From contig NZ_CP033070.1 of assembly GCF_003669035.1 (NCBI RefSeq), forward strand, positions 2,356,001 through 2,420,000: a stretch of 64,000 bases of DNA. The letters run 5' to 3'. Shown here in pieces: positions 9,533-19,074 of the stretch. The position numbers and the translations under genes are program-made. The notes beneath the pieces were generated by a model that was not told the origin of the DNA, made no database searches, and saw only the letters and a program-made list of their open reading frames with translations. Each line of letters opens with the position of its first letter. Within the stretch, counting starts at the first letter, position 1. Source of the DNA: Chryseobacterium sp. 3008163. GTDB lineage: Bacteria > Bacteroidota > Bacteroidia > Flavobacteriales > Weeksellaceae.

Positions 9533-9558
9533 AAAAAAAGAGCGGACTAAAGTCCGCC
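9533..9558 (-). terminator. Rho-independent terminator after the peroxiredoxin-like gene
   Basis: Minus-strand hairpin GCGGACT/AGTCCGC (9551-9557 with 9542-9548) with a 2-base core loop is followed by a T7 run. It ends the TlpA-like/peroxiredoxin-like pair. Confidence 0.8.
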
Positions 9559-9589
9559 CAATATCTATATTTTATTTAAATATCCGAAA

Positions 9590-10246
9590 TTATTTTTTCA
9601 CTTTTATCGTGCATCCGATGGCAACGGTTTTATTCATTTTTATCGTTTGATTTTTAATTAAAGCATCCACAGCATCTTCTACATAACGCTCTGAAACATC
9701 ATTCGGGTCTTCATAATTATTATCTACTGCTCCGATGTATTTCACGATATTTTTTCCATTTTCTTTCTGAAGAATAAAAACGTGCGGCGTTTTTGTCGCA
9801 CCATATTGAGGATATATTTTCTGACCTTCATCCACCAAATACGGGAACGTAAAACCTTTTTCTTTGGCTCTTGTAATCATTTGCTGATAATCATCTTCAG
9901 GCTGTACATTCGGATCATTCGGGTTGATTGCAATCACGGGATATCCCTGAGATTTGTACTTTTTGTCAAGTGCTACAATTCTGTCTTCATACTTTTTTGC
10001 GTACGGACAGTGATTGCAGGTAAAAACAACGATAAAACCCTTGACTTTTTTAAAATCGCTCAGAGAAACCATTTTTCCGTCGACATTTTTTAGTTTAAAA
10101 TCTGCTGCTTCATCCCCTACTTCATATCCTTTTGAAGACGAAATCTCACGCTTAGGATTTTCATTTTTATCGCTGTTGATTTTTGTAAAACTCAGTAATC
10201 CAAGCACTACAATAGCAGCTGTCGTTAAAATTTTAAAGTTTTTCAT
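9590..10246 (-). CDS. Secreted thioredoxin-family (AhpC/TSA redoxin) protein
   Basis: A 218-residue protein with an N-terminal hydrophobic export signal (TAAIVVLGLLSFTKI). The thioredoxin fold carries VVFTCNHCPYAKKYEDR, a CNHCPY redox motif typical of the PRX_like1 group, then FPYLVDEGQKIYPQYGATKTPH with the cis-proline. It probably acts in the periplasm on disulfides or peroxides. Second gene of an operon with the TlpA-like protein, 16 bases downstream of it, ended by the hairpin at 9533-9558. Confidence 0.85.
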   Translation of the reverse strand: MKNFKILTTAAIVVLGLLSFTKINSDKNENPKREISSSKGYEVGDEAADFKLKNVDGKMVSLSDFKKVKGFIVVFTCNHCPYAKKYEDRIVALDKKYKSQGYPVIAINPNDPNVQPEDDYQQMITRAKEKGFTFPYLVDEGQKIYPQYGATKTPHVFILQKENGKNIVKYIGAVDNNYEDPNDVSERYVEDAVDALIKNQTIKMNKTVAIGCTIKVKK

Positions 10247-10262
10247 AGTATTTCGATTTTGT

Positions 10263-10763
10263 TTAATTTAAATTTTTCACAATCGTATTCTCCAACTCTT
10301 CTTTGCTCATTTCGCCATCATTGAAATGTACTTTTTCTCCATTTTTATAAAAAATCGTTACCGGAATATTTCCGTCCCAGTTTTTCTCGAAACGAGGAAT
10401 CCAGGTATTCATTCTTTTAATATCATCCAATAAAACCACTTCCGCAGTGAGGTTTTTCTTTTTGATAAATTCAATCACACGTTCTTTATCTTTGGCTCTG
10501 TCTAAAGAAACTAACAGCATTTTATATTTGGGATTGCCCTTAAATTTTTCGTTGACTTCCATAAAATCCGGAAGTTCTTTCACACACGGAGCGCAGGTTG
10601 TCGACCAGAAATTTATAACCAATACTACATCTTTTTCTTTCTTAATCTTATTTTCTAACTGTTCATATTTAATCATAGGAATATCATTTATAATAATTTG
10701 TTCCTGTGAAAAATAAAAAGACATACTGAAAATCAATGCAATTAAACTCGAGAACTTCTTCAT
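10263..10763 (-). CDS. TlpA-like periplasmic thioredoxin
   Basis: A 166-residue protein starting at the ATG at 10763 (MKKFSSL); the TTG two codons upstream is part of the promoter box. Signal peptide to about residue 21, then a thioredoxin fold with NFWSTTCAPCVKELP (CAPC redox pair) and the cis-proline loop NIPVTIFYKNG. TlpA/ResA-type proteins reduce disulfides in the envelope. First gene of a pair with the redoxin at 9590-10246. Confidence 0.88.
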   Translation of the reverse strand: MKKFSSLIALIFSMSFYFSQEQIIINDIPMIKYEQLENKIKKEKDVVLVINFWSTTCAPCVKELPDFMEVNEKFKGNPKYKMLLVSLDRAKDKERVIEFIKKKNLTAEVVLLDDIKRMNTWIPRFEKNWDGNIPVTIFYKNGEKVHFNDGEMSKEELENTIVKNLN

Positions 10764-10766
10764 ACT

Positions 10767-10795
10767 CAAAATTAGCGAATGAATCTGTATATCAA
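10767..10795 (-). promoter_or_regulatory. Promoter of the TlpA-like gene
   Basis: Minus-strand -7 box TAATTTTG at 10774-10767 and a -33 TTG at 10795-10793, 18 bases apart. The box ends three bases before the ATG, so the transcript would be nearly leaderless. Confidence 0.5.
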
Positions 10796-11026
10796 TACGA
10801 TACCGTTGTTAAACTTTGTTAATTAAATATTTTTGTTAAACTACGAATTTTATTCTCCCTTTTCTTTTACCTCCCTTCGGAATTAATAATTATAAAATTA
10901 CCTTTTAAGTTCGTTTTTAGTTTAAATTTTTCTAAGCATTGGTACTAAGTTTGATACCTTTCAGCTAATTAACTACACATCTGGGAATTATTTTCAGAAT
11001 CAGTGTTACTAATAAAATCAAATGGA

Positions 11027-11479
11027 ATGAAAAAAGCGATTTTTTTGCTTGGCTTGTCTCTGGGAACATTTATTTATGCTCAGGAAACTGCCAATAAAAA
11101 CACAATTGAAAACAATATATCAGAGATACCCAACTATAGTGAATTGGTAAAGAAAAAGATTAATTTAAAAGATGTTGTAACCTCTGCAGACAAAGCGCCC
11201 GAATTCCCTGGTGGTTTTGAAGTTTTTAAGCAAAAATATTTTGAAGGAATGCCCACTGTCAATCTAAAGCAAAATCAAAAGCTAGATACCCGCATTTATT
11301 TTGTTGTTGAGAAAGACGGCTATGTAAGAAATATTGCAGCTATCGGAAGCGACAAAAAACATGTAGAAGCAGCAGAATTAGGCGTTAAAAGAATTTTTAC
11401 TCGCTGGAAACCAGCAATGATTGGAGACAAACCAGTACGTTATCTTTATACATTTCCTTTATCTTCGAGAAAGTTTTAA
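11027..11479 (+). CDS. Secreted stand-alone TonB C-terminal-domain-like protein
   Basis: A 150-residue protein from the ATG at 11027 (a GTG 8 codons upstream is possible but adds nothing). Signal peptide ends near TFIYAQE. The domain has APEFPGGFEVFKQK, the FPGG motif of Bacteroidota TonB C-domains, and the terminal WKPAMIGDKPVRYLYTFPL. It has no transmembrane anchor or linker, like its paralogue at 7107-7514. Isolated, with 260 bases of AT-rich gene-free DNA upstream. Role unknown. Confidence 0.7.
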   Translation: MKKAIFLLGLSLGTFIYAQETANKNTIENNISEIPNYSELVKKKINLKDVVTSADKAPEFPGGFEVFKQKYFEGMPTVNLKQNQKLDTRIYFVVEKDGYVRNIAAIGSDKKHVEAAELGVKRIFTRWKPAMIGDKPVRYLYTFPLSSRKF

Positions 11480-11530
11480 TTGATTATTATTACACCTATT
11501 AAATCATCAATCTTAAACTTGTGATAAACT

Positions 11531-12117
11531 CTACAGATGATCGGTCGCTGATTTTCTTTCTTCTTTATAAGCAAAATAAGCCAGCCCACCATAATAAGAA
11601 CCGAAAAGTAAAAACCTTCCAAAATTGGTCATTACTTTTCCATCGCCTCTGATTTCTGGATTTGTAATCCCCAAATATTCTAAAAAATTCTCGGCTAAAA
11701 CAGTAATCAGAATAATCGGGAAGAGAAGTAAAATCTTAAGAAAACGAAACTTAAGTAACTTTCCTCTCTGCTCGTCTGAAAAATTAAATAAAAGATATTT
11801 ATTCGCCAAAAAATAGAAAGAAAGGTATTAAAAACAATGGAGTTGAATCCCAATCCATTATAAAAATAAAACAGTCCGCTACAAAAAATCAGGGAAAGGA
11901 AAACGACACGGAATTTTTGAGGGAAAAATAAAAGAAAGATTACAGGAAAAAAAATCATCAGATCATAAAACCAAAGATCTACATATTGCTTTGCAACTTC
12001 TTTATCAATGTTTTTCCCAAACACCAAAATATAGAGATATTGACAACAAAGAACAACGTAGGATGCTGTGGTTTCATACTTCCAAAACGTCGGTTTTTTG
12101 TGAATAATACCTTTCAT
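11531..12117 (-). CDS. Multi-pass membrane protein of unknown function, with a -1 frameshift
   Basis: Two overlapping frames join into one protein of about 196 residues if the A run at 11808-11813 (plus strand) gains one base: the junction becomes FLSIFLANKYLLFNFSDEQ. The whole is five or six hydrophobic helices with a short polar C terminus (KEERKSATDHL). I do not recognise the family. It begins three bases after the mutS stop codon, so it is probably the last gene of the mutS transcript. Confidence 0.65.
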
Positions 12118-12120
12118 TTC

Positions 12121-14709
12121 CTACTTTCCAATCATCTTTTTAATGGAATTCAATTTCATCAAAGCTTCAATCGGCGTCAACGTATTAATGTCAATTTTCG
12201 TCAGCTCTTCTCTGATATTCTCCAGAACGGGATCATCAAGTTGAAAGAAAGAAAGCTGCATATTTTCTTCAGTTACTCTTTTGATGCTTTCAGAAGAACC
12301 ACTTTGTGAACGGCTTGCTTCCAAAGTTTTAAGAATATCATTCGCTCTGTTCACAACTTTCGATGGCATTCCAGCCAATTTCGCAACGTGAATACCGAAA
12401 CTATGCTCACTTCCACCCGGAATTAATTTTCTTAAGAAAATGATATTTCCTTTGTTTTCCTGAATAGAAACGTGGAAATTTTTCACTCGCTCGAAGTTGA
12501 CAGTCATTTCATTCAGCTCATGATAATGCGTTGCAAATAGAGTCTTTGCCTGCGTCGGATGCTGATGAAGATATTCTGCAATAGCCCACGCAATCGAAAC
12601 CCCGTCATACGTTGAAGTTCCACGACCGATTTCGTCTAATAAAATTAAGCTTCGGTCTGAAATATTATTTAAAATATAAGCCGCTTCATTCATTTCCACC
12701 ATAAAAGTTGATTCTCCGGCAGAAATATTGTCGCTCGCCCCAACTCTTGTGAAAATTTTATCTAAAACTCCAATTTCCGCGTGTTTTGCAGGAACAAAAC
12801 TTCCGATTTGAGCCATCAGACAAACAATTGCAGTCTGACGAAGAATTGCAGATTTACCCGCCATGTTGGGTCCGGTAACCATAATAATTTGTTGAGAATC
12901 TTTATCTAAAAAGATATCATTTGGAATATATTTTTCGCCTAAAGGAAGTGCGTTTTCAATGATCGGATGTCTCGCTTCTTTTAAATCGATTTTAAAACCA
13001 TCATTTAAGACAGGTTTTGTATAACTTTCAGAAACCGCCAGCTCAGAAAGACCCACTGCAACATCAAGCTGCGCAATAATATTTGAATTTTCCTGAATTC
13101 TATCCATATAAATCATGGTATCTGAACAGACTTTTCGGTACAATTGATTTTCCAAAACACTGATTTTTTCTTCAGCGCCCAGAATTTGGCTTTCGTATTC
13201 TTTTAATTCCTCAGTGATGTATCTTTCTGCATTGACCAATGTTTGCTTTCTTATCCAATCACTCGGAACTTTATCTTTATGCGTATTTCTAACTTCAATA
13301 AAATATCCGAAAACATTATTAAAATCAATTTTCAGGCTTGTAATTCCGGTGCGTTCCACTTCACGCTGGCACATTTCGTCAAGGAAACCACGGCCTTTGT
13401 TTTGTAAACCTCGTAAATGATCGAGTTCTTCGGAGATATTTTGTTTGATGACATTTCCTTTCGCCAAATTGACAGGGAGTTCTTCATTCAGATGATTTTC
13501 AAGTAATTCAATCAAATCATCTAAAGAGTTTAATGGCTCTAACCAAGCTAAGACATCGGCATGAGGATGAAGTAATCCTTTTATCTTCTGAATATTAATT
13601 AAACTTTGGCGCAGATAACCTAATTCTTTAGGTGAAATTTTTTCTGCCGCCAGTTTTCCCATCAATCGGTCTAAATCTGAGATCGCTCTCAGTAATTCTG
13701 AAATTTCAAATTTCAGCTGATCATTTTCGTTTAAAAAATCGATTAATGAAAGTCTACGTCCAATTTCTTCTACAGATTTTAACGGAAGGATAATTCGTCT
13801 TCTCAACAATCTTCCGCCCATTGGTGTAGACGTTTTATCAATAATATCGAGCAAAGATTTTCCTTTCGGATGACTTGGATAAACGATTTCGAGATTTCTC
13901 AGCGTAAAATGATCCATCATCAGATAATCTTCCTGCGGAATAATCTGAATTTTGGTGATGTGCGCCAATAATTTGTGATGGGTATCTTCAACCAGATAAG
14001 CGAAAATCGCACCTGCTGCGGTAATTGCCAAAGGTAAACCTTCAACTCCAAAACCTTTTAATGAATTGGTTCTGAATTGATTCGTTAATTTTTCGTAGGC
14101 AAAATTATATTGATATGCCCAATCTTCCAATTTAAAAACATTTCTGTTTTTCAGCTGATCGGGAATCTGTACACTTCGCTGATAAATAATTTCACTCGGA
14201 TCAAACGTATTGATGATGTGTAAAATTTTATCTAAATTCCCCTCGCTTACCAAAAATTCTCCAGTTGAAACATCGACCAAAGCGATCCCATATTTTTCTT
14301 TTTCTTTGTGAAGCGAAAGCAGGAAATTGTTCTTTTTGGAAGTCAAAACCTGATCGTTGAACGTAACTCCAGGCGTTACTAACTCAGTTACTCCACGTTT
14401 TACAATTCCTTTGACAGTCTTCGGATCTTCCAATTGGTCGCAAATCGCCACACGAATTCCGGCTCTGACCAATTTAGGCAAATAAGAATCGACAGAATGA
14501 TGCGGAAAACCAGCCAGCTCGATATGACCGTCTCCGTTGGCTCTTTTCGTCAGAACAATCCCCAAAATTTGAGAAGTTCTCACAGCATCCTGCCCGAAAG
14601 TTTCGTAGAAATCTCCCACTCTGAAAAGCAAAAGTGCATCAGGATATTTCGCCTTGATGGTGTTGTACTGCGTCATTAACGGGGTCTCTTTCTTCGTCGC
14701 CTTTGCCAT
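12121..14709 (-). CDS. mutS: DNA mismatch repair protein MutS
   Basis: About 862 residues from the ATG at 14709 (MAKATKKETPLMTQY); a longer frame to 14862 adds unrelated residues. It recognises mismatches and small loops and recruits MutL. N-terminal mismatch-binding domain with LLFRVGDFYETFGQDA, including the Phe-x-Glu motif that stacks on the mismatch; connector, lever and clamp domains; then the ATPase with Walker A TGPNMAGKSAILRQ, Walker B LILLDEIGRGTSTYDG and the helix-turn-helix end. Full length and intact. Confidence 0.97.
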   Translation of the reverse strand: MAKATKKETPLMTQYNTIKAKYPDALLLFRVGDFYETFGQDAVRTSQILGIVLTKRANGDGHIELAGFPHHSVDSYLPKLVRAGIRVAICDQLEDPKTVKGIVKRGVTELVTPGVTFNDQVLTSKKNNFLLSLHKEKEKYGIALVDVSTGEFLVSEGNLDKILHIINTFDPSEIIYQRSVQIPDQLKNRNVFKLEDWAYQYNFAYEKLTNQFRTNSLKGFGVEGLPLAITAAGAIFAYLVEDTHHKLLAHITKIQIIPQEDYLMMDHFTLRNLEIVYPSHPKGKSLLDIIDKTSTPMGGRLLRRRIILPLKSVEEIGRRLSLIDFLNENDQLKFEISELLRAISDLDRLMGKLAAEKISPKELGYLRQSLINIQKIKGLLHPHADVLAWLEPLNSLDDLIELLENHLNEELPVNLAKGNVIKQNISEELDHLRGLQNKGRGFLDEMCQREVERTGITSLKIDFNNVFGYFIEVRNTHKDKVPSDWIRKQTLVNAERYITEELKEYESQILGAEEKISVLENQLYRKVCSDTMIYMDRIQENSNIIAQLDVAVGLSELAVSESYTKPVLNDGFKIDLKEARHPIIENALPLGEKYIPNDIFLDKDSQQIIMVTGPNMAGKSAILRQTAIVCLMAQIGSFVPAKHAEIGVLDKIFTRVGASDNISAGESTFMVEMNEAAYILNNISDRSLILLDEIGRGTSTYDGVSIAWAIAEYLHQHPTQAKTLFATHYHELNEMTVNFERVKNFHVSIQENKGNIIFLRKLIPGGSEHSFGIHVAKLAGMPSKVVNRANDILKTLEASRSQSGSSESIKRVTEENMQLSFFQLDDPVLENIREELTKIDINTLTPIEALMKLNSIKKMIGK

Positions 14710-14782
14710 TGAAATCGTTCTTAAAATTGGGTTGGTAAAAGTATGAAATAAATAAGAAGGAGGGAAATGTTGATTTTTAAAT

Positions 14783-14856
14783 CTCCCACAGATTGCACAG
14801 ATTTTCACGAATGATTGAAAATATTTAATCTGTGAAAATCTGTGCGATCTGCGGGT
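14783..14856. repeat. Inverted-repeat element, 24-bp arms (first copy)
   Basis: Arms at 14785-14808 and 14832-14855 are complementary except for two wobble positions, built on the phrase CACAGATTTTCAC. The same phrase recurs at 43620-43650. It lies between the cupin-8 gene and mutS, so it may also attenuate transcription between them. Confidence 0.7.
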
Positions 14857-14858
14857 AA

Positions 14859-15740
14859 TCAAATTTTATTCTTACTCAAATGTTTTTCCAGAGCTTCCGT
14901 CGCCTTTTCATAAGCCCATTTCTGTTTGTGATTTACCCATTTTTCTTTAAATAATTTACGCAGAATTTTGTCAGTATATCGCATTATGAAAACATGATAC
15001 AGCATATTCACAAAAACTTTCGGCTTGTTCGGCAGCGCTCTGAGAGACATTGAAAAACCCGGTTCCAGATATCTGTTGAAATGCCAAAAAGCTCCAGGAA
15101 TAAACAGCGCATCTCCGTGTTCCATGAAAATCTCGATCCCTTTTGCATATTTTAAAGCTGGGAATTTTTTATAATCAGGGTTTTCGTAGTCAATATCATA
15201 AACCGTATGAACCGACAACGGAACTTTATATAAAAACTTTGACTGTTTCTGATCAAACAAAAGAATTCTTTTCTTCCCTTCAAAATGAAAGTGCATAAAA
15301 TCTCCCAGATCAACATCATAATGCATCAAAACATGAGCATCACTTCCACCGAAAAATAAAGTCGGAAGACGTTTGAAAAATTTAATTCCCAAATCAGGAT
15401 AGGTGAAATTCTTCAATAATTCAGGAAGACGATCGGTGATAATGTAAAAGAAAATTCTCAGATCCGAAGGTTTAGATTTTATCGTGTCGATGTAATCTTT
15501 CATTTTCATTTTTGCAACAGGTGCATCTGAACTTTTTTTGGAGTCTGCAGGCTTGTTGTCATACAACGAAACTTCCTGTTCGCCCGCTTTTTCTTTAATA
15601 AAATCGAAATTCCATTTATCGAAAGCTTCCCATCGGCTTGCATAGTTTTTAATCAGAAGAGGTTTTCTCTTCTTGAAATAATTTTCCTGAAAATCTTCCT
15701 TACTGATATCATTGACAACATCTACCTTTTCGAGAATCAT
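14859..15740 (-). CDS. Cupin-like (JmjC-fold, cupin_8) protein
   Basis: A 293-residue soluble protein. N-terminal FQENYFKKRKPLLIKNYASR is the usual entry of cupin_8 (PF13621) proteins. The putative Fe(II) ligands are in LMHYDVDLGDFMHFHFEGKK (HxD) and in FIPGAFWHFNRYL (distal His). These are Fe(II)/2-oxoglutarate-dependent oxygenases, some hydroxylating proteins or RNA; the substrate here is unknown. It lies upstream of mutS on the same strand, separated by the inverted repeat. Confidence 0.85.
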   Translation of the reverse strand: MILEKVDVVNDISKEDFQENYFKKRKPLLIKNYASRWEAFDKWNFDFIKEKAGEQEVSLYDNKPADSKKSSDAPVAKMKMKDYIDTIKSKPSDLRIFFYIITDRLPELLKNFTYPDLGIKFFKRLPTLFFGGSDAHVLMHYDVDLGDFMHFHFEGKKRILLFDQKQSKFLYKVPLSVHTVYDIDYENPDYKKFPALKYAKGIEIFMEHGDALFIPGAFWHFNRYLEPGFSMSLRALPNKPKVFVNMLYHVFIMRYTDKILRKLFKEKWVNHKQKWAYEKATEALEKHLSKNKI

Positions 15741-15796
15741 GAGTTTGTAATTTAATGCGAAATAAAAATAGTGTTTTTTTGAAATTTATAAAAATT

Positions 15797-15804
15797 TATC
15801 TTTG
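15797..15804 (+). promoter_or_regulatory. -7 box TATCTTTG of the bestrophin gene
   Basis: Exact TAnnTTTG match 17 bases before the ATG at 15822. A TTTG at 15778-15781 is the nearest -33 candidate but the spacing (15) is short. Confidence 0.55.
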
Positions 15805-15821
15805 CAACACAGACATTAACC

Positions 15822-16703
15822 ATGAGAGTTTATAACACCAAAAATTTCCTGAAAATACTGGTCAGCTTACATAAAAGCGACACCATGAAAATCCTGTTTC
15901 CAACAATGATTTTGATGGCTATCTATTCGTATGGAATTCAGTACCTAGAAGTTGAGTATCTGCATTTGACGGCAAAATCAAAAGTCAGCAATATAGGATT
16001 GATTCACTCATTACTGGGATTTGTTTTGTCATTGCTGTTGGTTTTCAGAACCAATACGGCCTATGACAGATGGTGGGAAGGCAGAAAACTTTGGGGAAAA
16101 CTGGTGAACGATACAAGAAATTTTGCAGTAAAAATCAATGTAATTCTTGGAGACGACAGAAAATCTGCTGATCAGATATCAAGATACCTTAAATATTTCC
16201 CGCATTTTTTAGCCAAACATCTTTCGCAGGAATCTACTAGACTCGCTTTAGATGAAGATTATTCTGAAATTGAAAAATCTCTAAAAAATCACGGTCCGAC
16301 TGATTTGGTCATTCTTTTAACCCACAAATTATATCAGTTAAAAAAAGAAGGAAAAATTTCTGATGTTGAAATGCTTTATCTGGACACCCAATTGACAGGT
16401 TTTCTGGATGTTTGTGGCGGTTGTGAGAGAATTAAAAATACACCAATTCCATATTCATACTCTTCATTTATAAAAAAATTCATCATTTTATATGTTGTTG
16501 CCTTACCCATAGCTTATGTCATCAACCTCGGATTATTTATGATTCCGCTGACGGTTTTTGTATATTACGTGTTGATGAGTCTGGAATTGATTGCTGAAGA
16601 AATTGAAGATCCTTTTAATAATGATGAAAACGACATTCCGATGGAAACAATTGCTCAGAATATTGAGAAAAATGTGCATCAGATTATGGGAGAAAAAAAA
16701 TAA
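15822..16703 (+). CDS. Bestrophin-family anion channel
   Basis: A 293-residue membrane protein. Two N-terminal helices bracket FRTNTAYDRWWEGRKLWGKL, the signature of bacterial bestrophins (formerly UPF0187, YneE). Two further helices near residues 220-255 precede ELIAEEIEDPF, the conserved acidic stretch after the last helix. Family members form pentameric ion channels. Length is typical. It is divergent from the cupin-8 gene with 81 bases between them and its own -7 box. Confidence 0.9.
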   Translation: MRVYNTKNFLKILVSLHKSDTMKILFPTMILMAIYSYGIQYLEVEYLHLTAKSKVSNIGLIHSLLGFVLSLLLVFRTNTAYDRWWEGRKLWGKLVNDTRNFAVKINVILGDDRKSADQISRYLKYFPHFLAKHLSQESTRLALDEDYSEIEKSLKNHGPTDLVILLTHKLYQLKKEGKISDVEMLYLDTQLTGFLDVCGGCERIKNTPIPYSYSSFIKKFIILYVVALPIAYVINLGLFMIPLTVFVYYVLMSLELIAEEIEDPFNNDENDIPMETIAQNIEKNVHQIMGEKK

Positions 16704-16770
16704 TGAACAAATTAGAATCCGTTCATGATTAAGAATTCGTAAATTGTAAATAAGAAATAAACAAATTATT

Positions 16771-17301
16771 TTGGTAAATAAATTAAAACTAGAAGAACTC
16801 AACAGAATTGATGTAGAAACTTTTAAAAAGGTTGAGAAAATTCCGCTGGTGGTTGTTTTAGATAATATCAGAAGTATGCACAATGTGGGTGCGACTTTCA
16901 GAACGGCAGATGCGTTTCTGGTTCAGAAAATTATTTTGTGTGGAATCACGCCGCAACCGCCACACCGTGAAATTCACAAAGCAGCTTTAGGAGCAACAGA
17001 AAGCGTGGATTGGCTGCATGAAGCAGATATTAATGTCACGATTAATGATTTAAAAAGTCAGGGGTTTGAGGTTGTAGGAATTGAACAGACGACGAACAGC
17101 ACGATGATTACTGATTTTAAAATTGACAATTCAAAGAAATACGCAGTGATTTTAGGCAACGAAGTAGAAGGAATCAGTGATGAAGCTTTACAGAATATTG
17201 ATTCTTTTATTGAAATTCCGCAGCTTGGAACGAAGCATTCTTTAAATGTAAGTGTATGTGGCGGAATTGTAATGTGGGAATTTGCAAAGGCCCTAAAATA
17301 A
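16771..17301 (+). CDS. TrmH/SpoU-family RNA 2'-O-methyltransferase
   Basis: A 176-residue protein. The SPOUT knot is visible as LDNIRSMHNVGATFRTAD (motif 1), AVILGNEVEGISDEAL (motif 2) and IPQLGTKHSLNVSVCGGIV (motif 3, AdoMet binding). No ATG is available in frame near the start; TTG at 16771 (MVNKLKLEEL) fits the family length best. It transfers a methyl group to a ribose 2'-OH of tRNA or rRNA; the target nucleotide cannot be told. It has no extra N-terminal RNA-binding domain. Confidence 0.88.
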   Translation: MVNKLKLEELNRIDVETFKKVEKIPLVVVLDNIRSMHNVGATFRTADAFLVQKIILCGITPQPPHREIHKAALGATESVDWLHEADINVTINDLKSQGFEVVGIEQTTNSTMITDFKIDNSKKYAVILGNEVEGISDEALQNIDSFIEIPQLGTKHSLNVSVCGGIVMWEFAKALK

Positions 17302-17303
17302 AA

Positions 17304-17334
17304 AAACTGCGTCTGTCAAAAGACAGTGCAGTTT
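17304..17334. terminator. Hairpin after the RNA methyltransferase gene
   Basis: AAACTGC-gt-CTGTC aaaa GACAG-t-GCAGTTT forms a stem with a small internal loop. The T tract lies on the minus-strand side only, so termination of the plus-strand gene is uncertain. Confidence 0.5.
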
Positions 17335-17485
17335 GAAATAAATCTAATAAAAAGTAAAAATGAAAGGCGACAAAGATAATTTTTTATCTTACACCAACAA
17401 AATTTATTTTTGCTTTTTTAAATTTTTCTGAAAATAACGTACTTTTATAACAAACGTTTCGTTTAAAATTTTATAAATTAGCACA

Positions 17486-18136
17486 ATGTTTATCAAGGAC
17501 TATATCTCAAAAGATTTTCCGTGTTTTCATCTGACTGACTCTATCGAATCAGCTAGAGAAACCCTAGAAGCATTTGGATATACGCATATTTTCATTAAAA
17601 AATCACACCATTTTTACGGAGCCATCGCCAAAGACTTTCTTTATGAAGAAGAAGGAACTTTGAAAAATCTCGAACATCAGATCGAGCGCTTCGCCATTTT
17701 GGAGGATAATAATATCATGGACAGCATCCGGTTGTTTTATACATTCAATGCCAACGTGATCCCGGTGATCAATAAAAACGAGAAATATCTGGGATACATC
17801 TGTTGTGATGATGTTTTCCAAACTTTTTCAAAATACCCTCTGTTTTCGGAAAGCGGCGCAACTCTAACCATAGAAACTCCGGCAAGAAAATATTCAATGA
17901 CCGAAATTGCAAACATCGTTGAGAGCAACAACTCGAAGTTCTACGGCGGATTTATCAGTTTCATGTCAGACGAATTTATTCACATCACCATTAAAATCAG
18001 CAACGAAAATTTAGCTTCAATTGATGCTACTTTTGACCGTTATGATTACAGAATTGTTGAAAAATATTATTCTGATGAGAAAACAGATCTTTTCAAAGAC
18101 CGTTTAGGTTTTTTACAAAAATTTATCGAAATATAA
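17486..18136 (+). CDS. CBS-domain protein
   Basis: A 216-residue protein. Residues 1-120 form a CBS pair (FPCFHLTDSIESARETLEAF and NVIPVINKNEKYLGYICCDD), a module that binds adenine nucleotides. The remaining 95 residues (YSMTEIANIVESNNSKFYGG onward) are an ACT-like alpha/beta stretch common in Bacteroidota CBS proteins that precede nadK. The gene ends one base before nadK starts, so the two are coupled; a nucleotide-sensing role next to NAD kinase is plausible but inferred. Confidence 0.85.
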   Translation: MFIKDYISKDFPCFHLTDSIESARETLEAFGYTHIFIKKSHHFYGAIAKDFLYEEEGTLKNLEHQIERFAILEDNNIMDSIRLFYTFNANVIPVINKNEKYLGYICCDDVFQTFSKYPLFSESGATLTIETPARKYSMTEIANIVESNNSKFYGGFISFMSDEFIHITIKISNENLASIDATFDRYDYRIVEKYYSDEKTDLFKDRLGFLQKFIEI

Positions 18137-18137
18137 T

Positions 18138-19004
18138 ATGAAGGCAGCCATATATTCTCAGAAAAAAGATCTTGATACTTTTTTATATTTAAGCAAATTT
18201 ATTTCTGAACTGGAAAGCAGAGGCGTAAAATCTGTTTTGTTTGACGAGATGGCTGAAGCGCTTCAATTTTCAAAAATATTTGAGACTTTTGGCAACAAGC
18301 AGGATCTAATCGACAGAGAAATTGATCTTTTCTTCACCTTTGGTGGCGACGGAACGATTGTTAATTCATTGACGTTCATTGAAGACCTTGAAATCCCTGT
18401 CGTTGGTGTAAACACGGGAAGACTTGGATTTTTGGCAAGCTTTACCAAAGAAGAAGCCTTCAAAGAATTAGACTCTATTTTGAAAGGTGATGTTAAAACC
18501 AGCCGAAGATCAGTGATCGAAGTTGTTTCTCCAAAATCTGACGAATTTTTTCCATATGCTTTAAATGATGTCACGATTTCCAGAAAAGAAACGACATCAA
18601 TGGTAACGGTGGATTCTTACATCAACAATGAATTTCTTAATGTTTTCTGGGGTGACGGTGTGATTGTTTCTACACCGACAGGTTCTACGGCTTACTCGTT
18701 AAGTTGTGGCGGACCGATCATTTCTCCTAATAACGAAAACTTTGTCATCACTCCAATTGCGCCGCACAATTTAAATGTAAGACCTTTGGTTGTGAATGAT
18801 AAGGTTGAAATTAAATTTAAAGTAGAAAGCAGGGTTCCACAATATTCTCTTTCATTAGATTCAAGATTAATTCATATTGAAACTGATAAGGAAATTGTAA
18901 TCAGAAAAGCAAGTTTCCAGCTATTATTGGTGCAGCCGAACAATTTAAGTTTCTATGAAACCATTCGCCAAAAGCTACTTTGGGGACGAGATAAAAGAAA
19001 TTAG
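18138..19004 (+). CDS. nadK: NAD kinase
   Basis: A 288-residue protein that phosphorylates NAD to NADP. The family signature is FFTFGGDGTIVNSL (GGDGT, phosphate donor site) followed by VVGVNTGRLGFLASF; the second signature is DGVIVSTPTGSTAYSLSCGG. Length matches bacterial NadK. The start is one base after the CBS gene stop, and fbaA follows after 70 bases with its own promoter-like box. Confidence 0.95.
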   Translation: MKAAIYSQKKDLDTFLYLSKFISELESRGVKSVLFDEMAEALQFSKIFETFGNKQDLIDREIDLFFTFGGDGTIVNSLTFIEDLEIPVVGVNTGRLGFLASFTKEEAFKELDSILKGDVKTSRRSVIEVVSPKSDEFFPYALNDVTISRKETTSMVTVDSYINNEFLNVFWGDGVIVSTPTGSTAYSLSCGGPIISPNNENFVITPIAPHNLNVRPLVVNDKVEIKFKVESRVPQYSLSLDSRLIHIETDKEIVIRKASFQLLLVQPNNLSFYETIRQKLLWGRDKRN

Positions 19005-19074
19005 TAATTTCTCAAAATTGATTATCTTTACAAGAATTTTCAAAAAACATCCTAATATAATAATAAAGTAAAAC

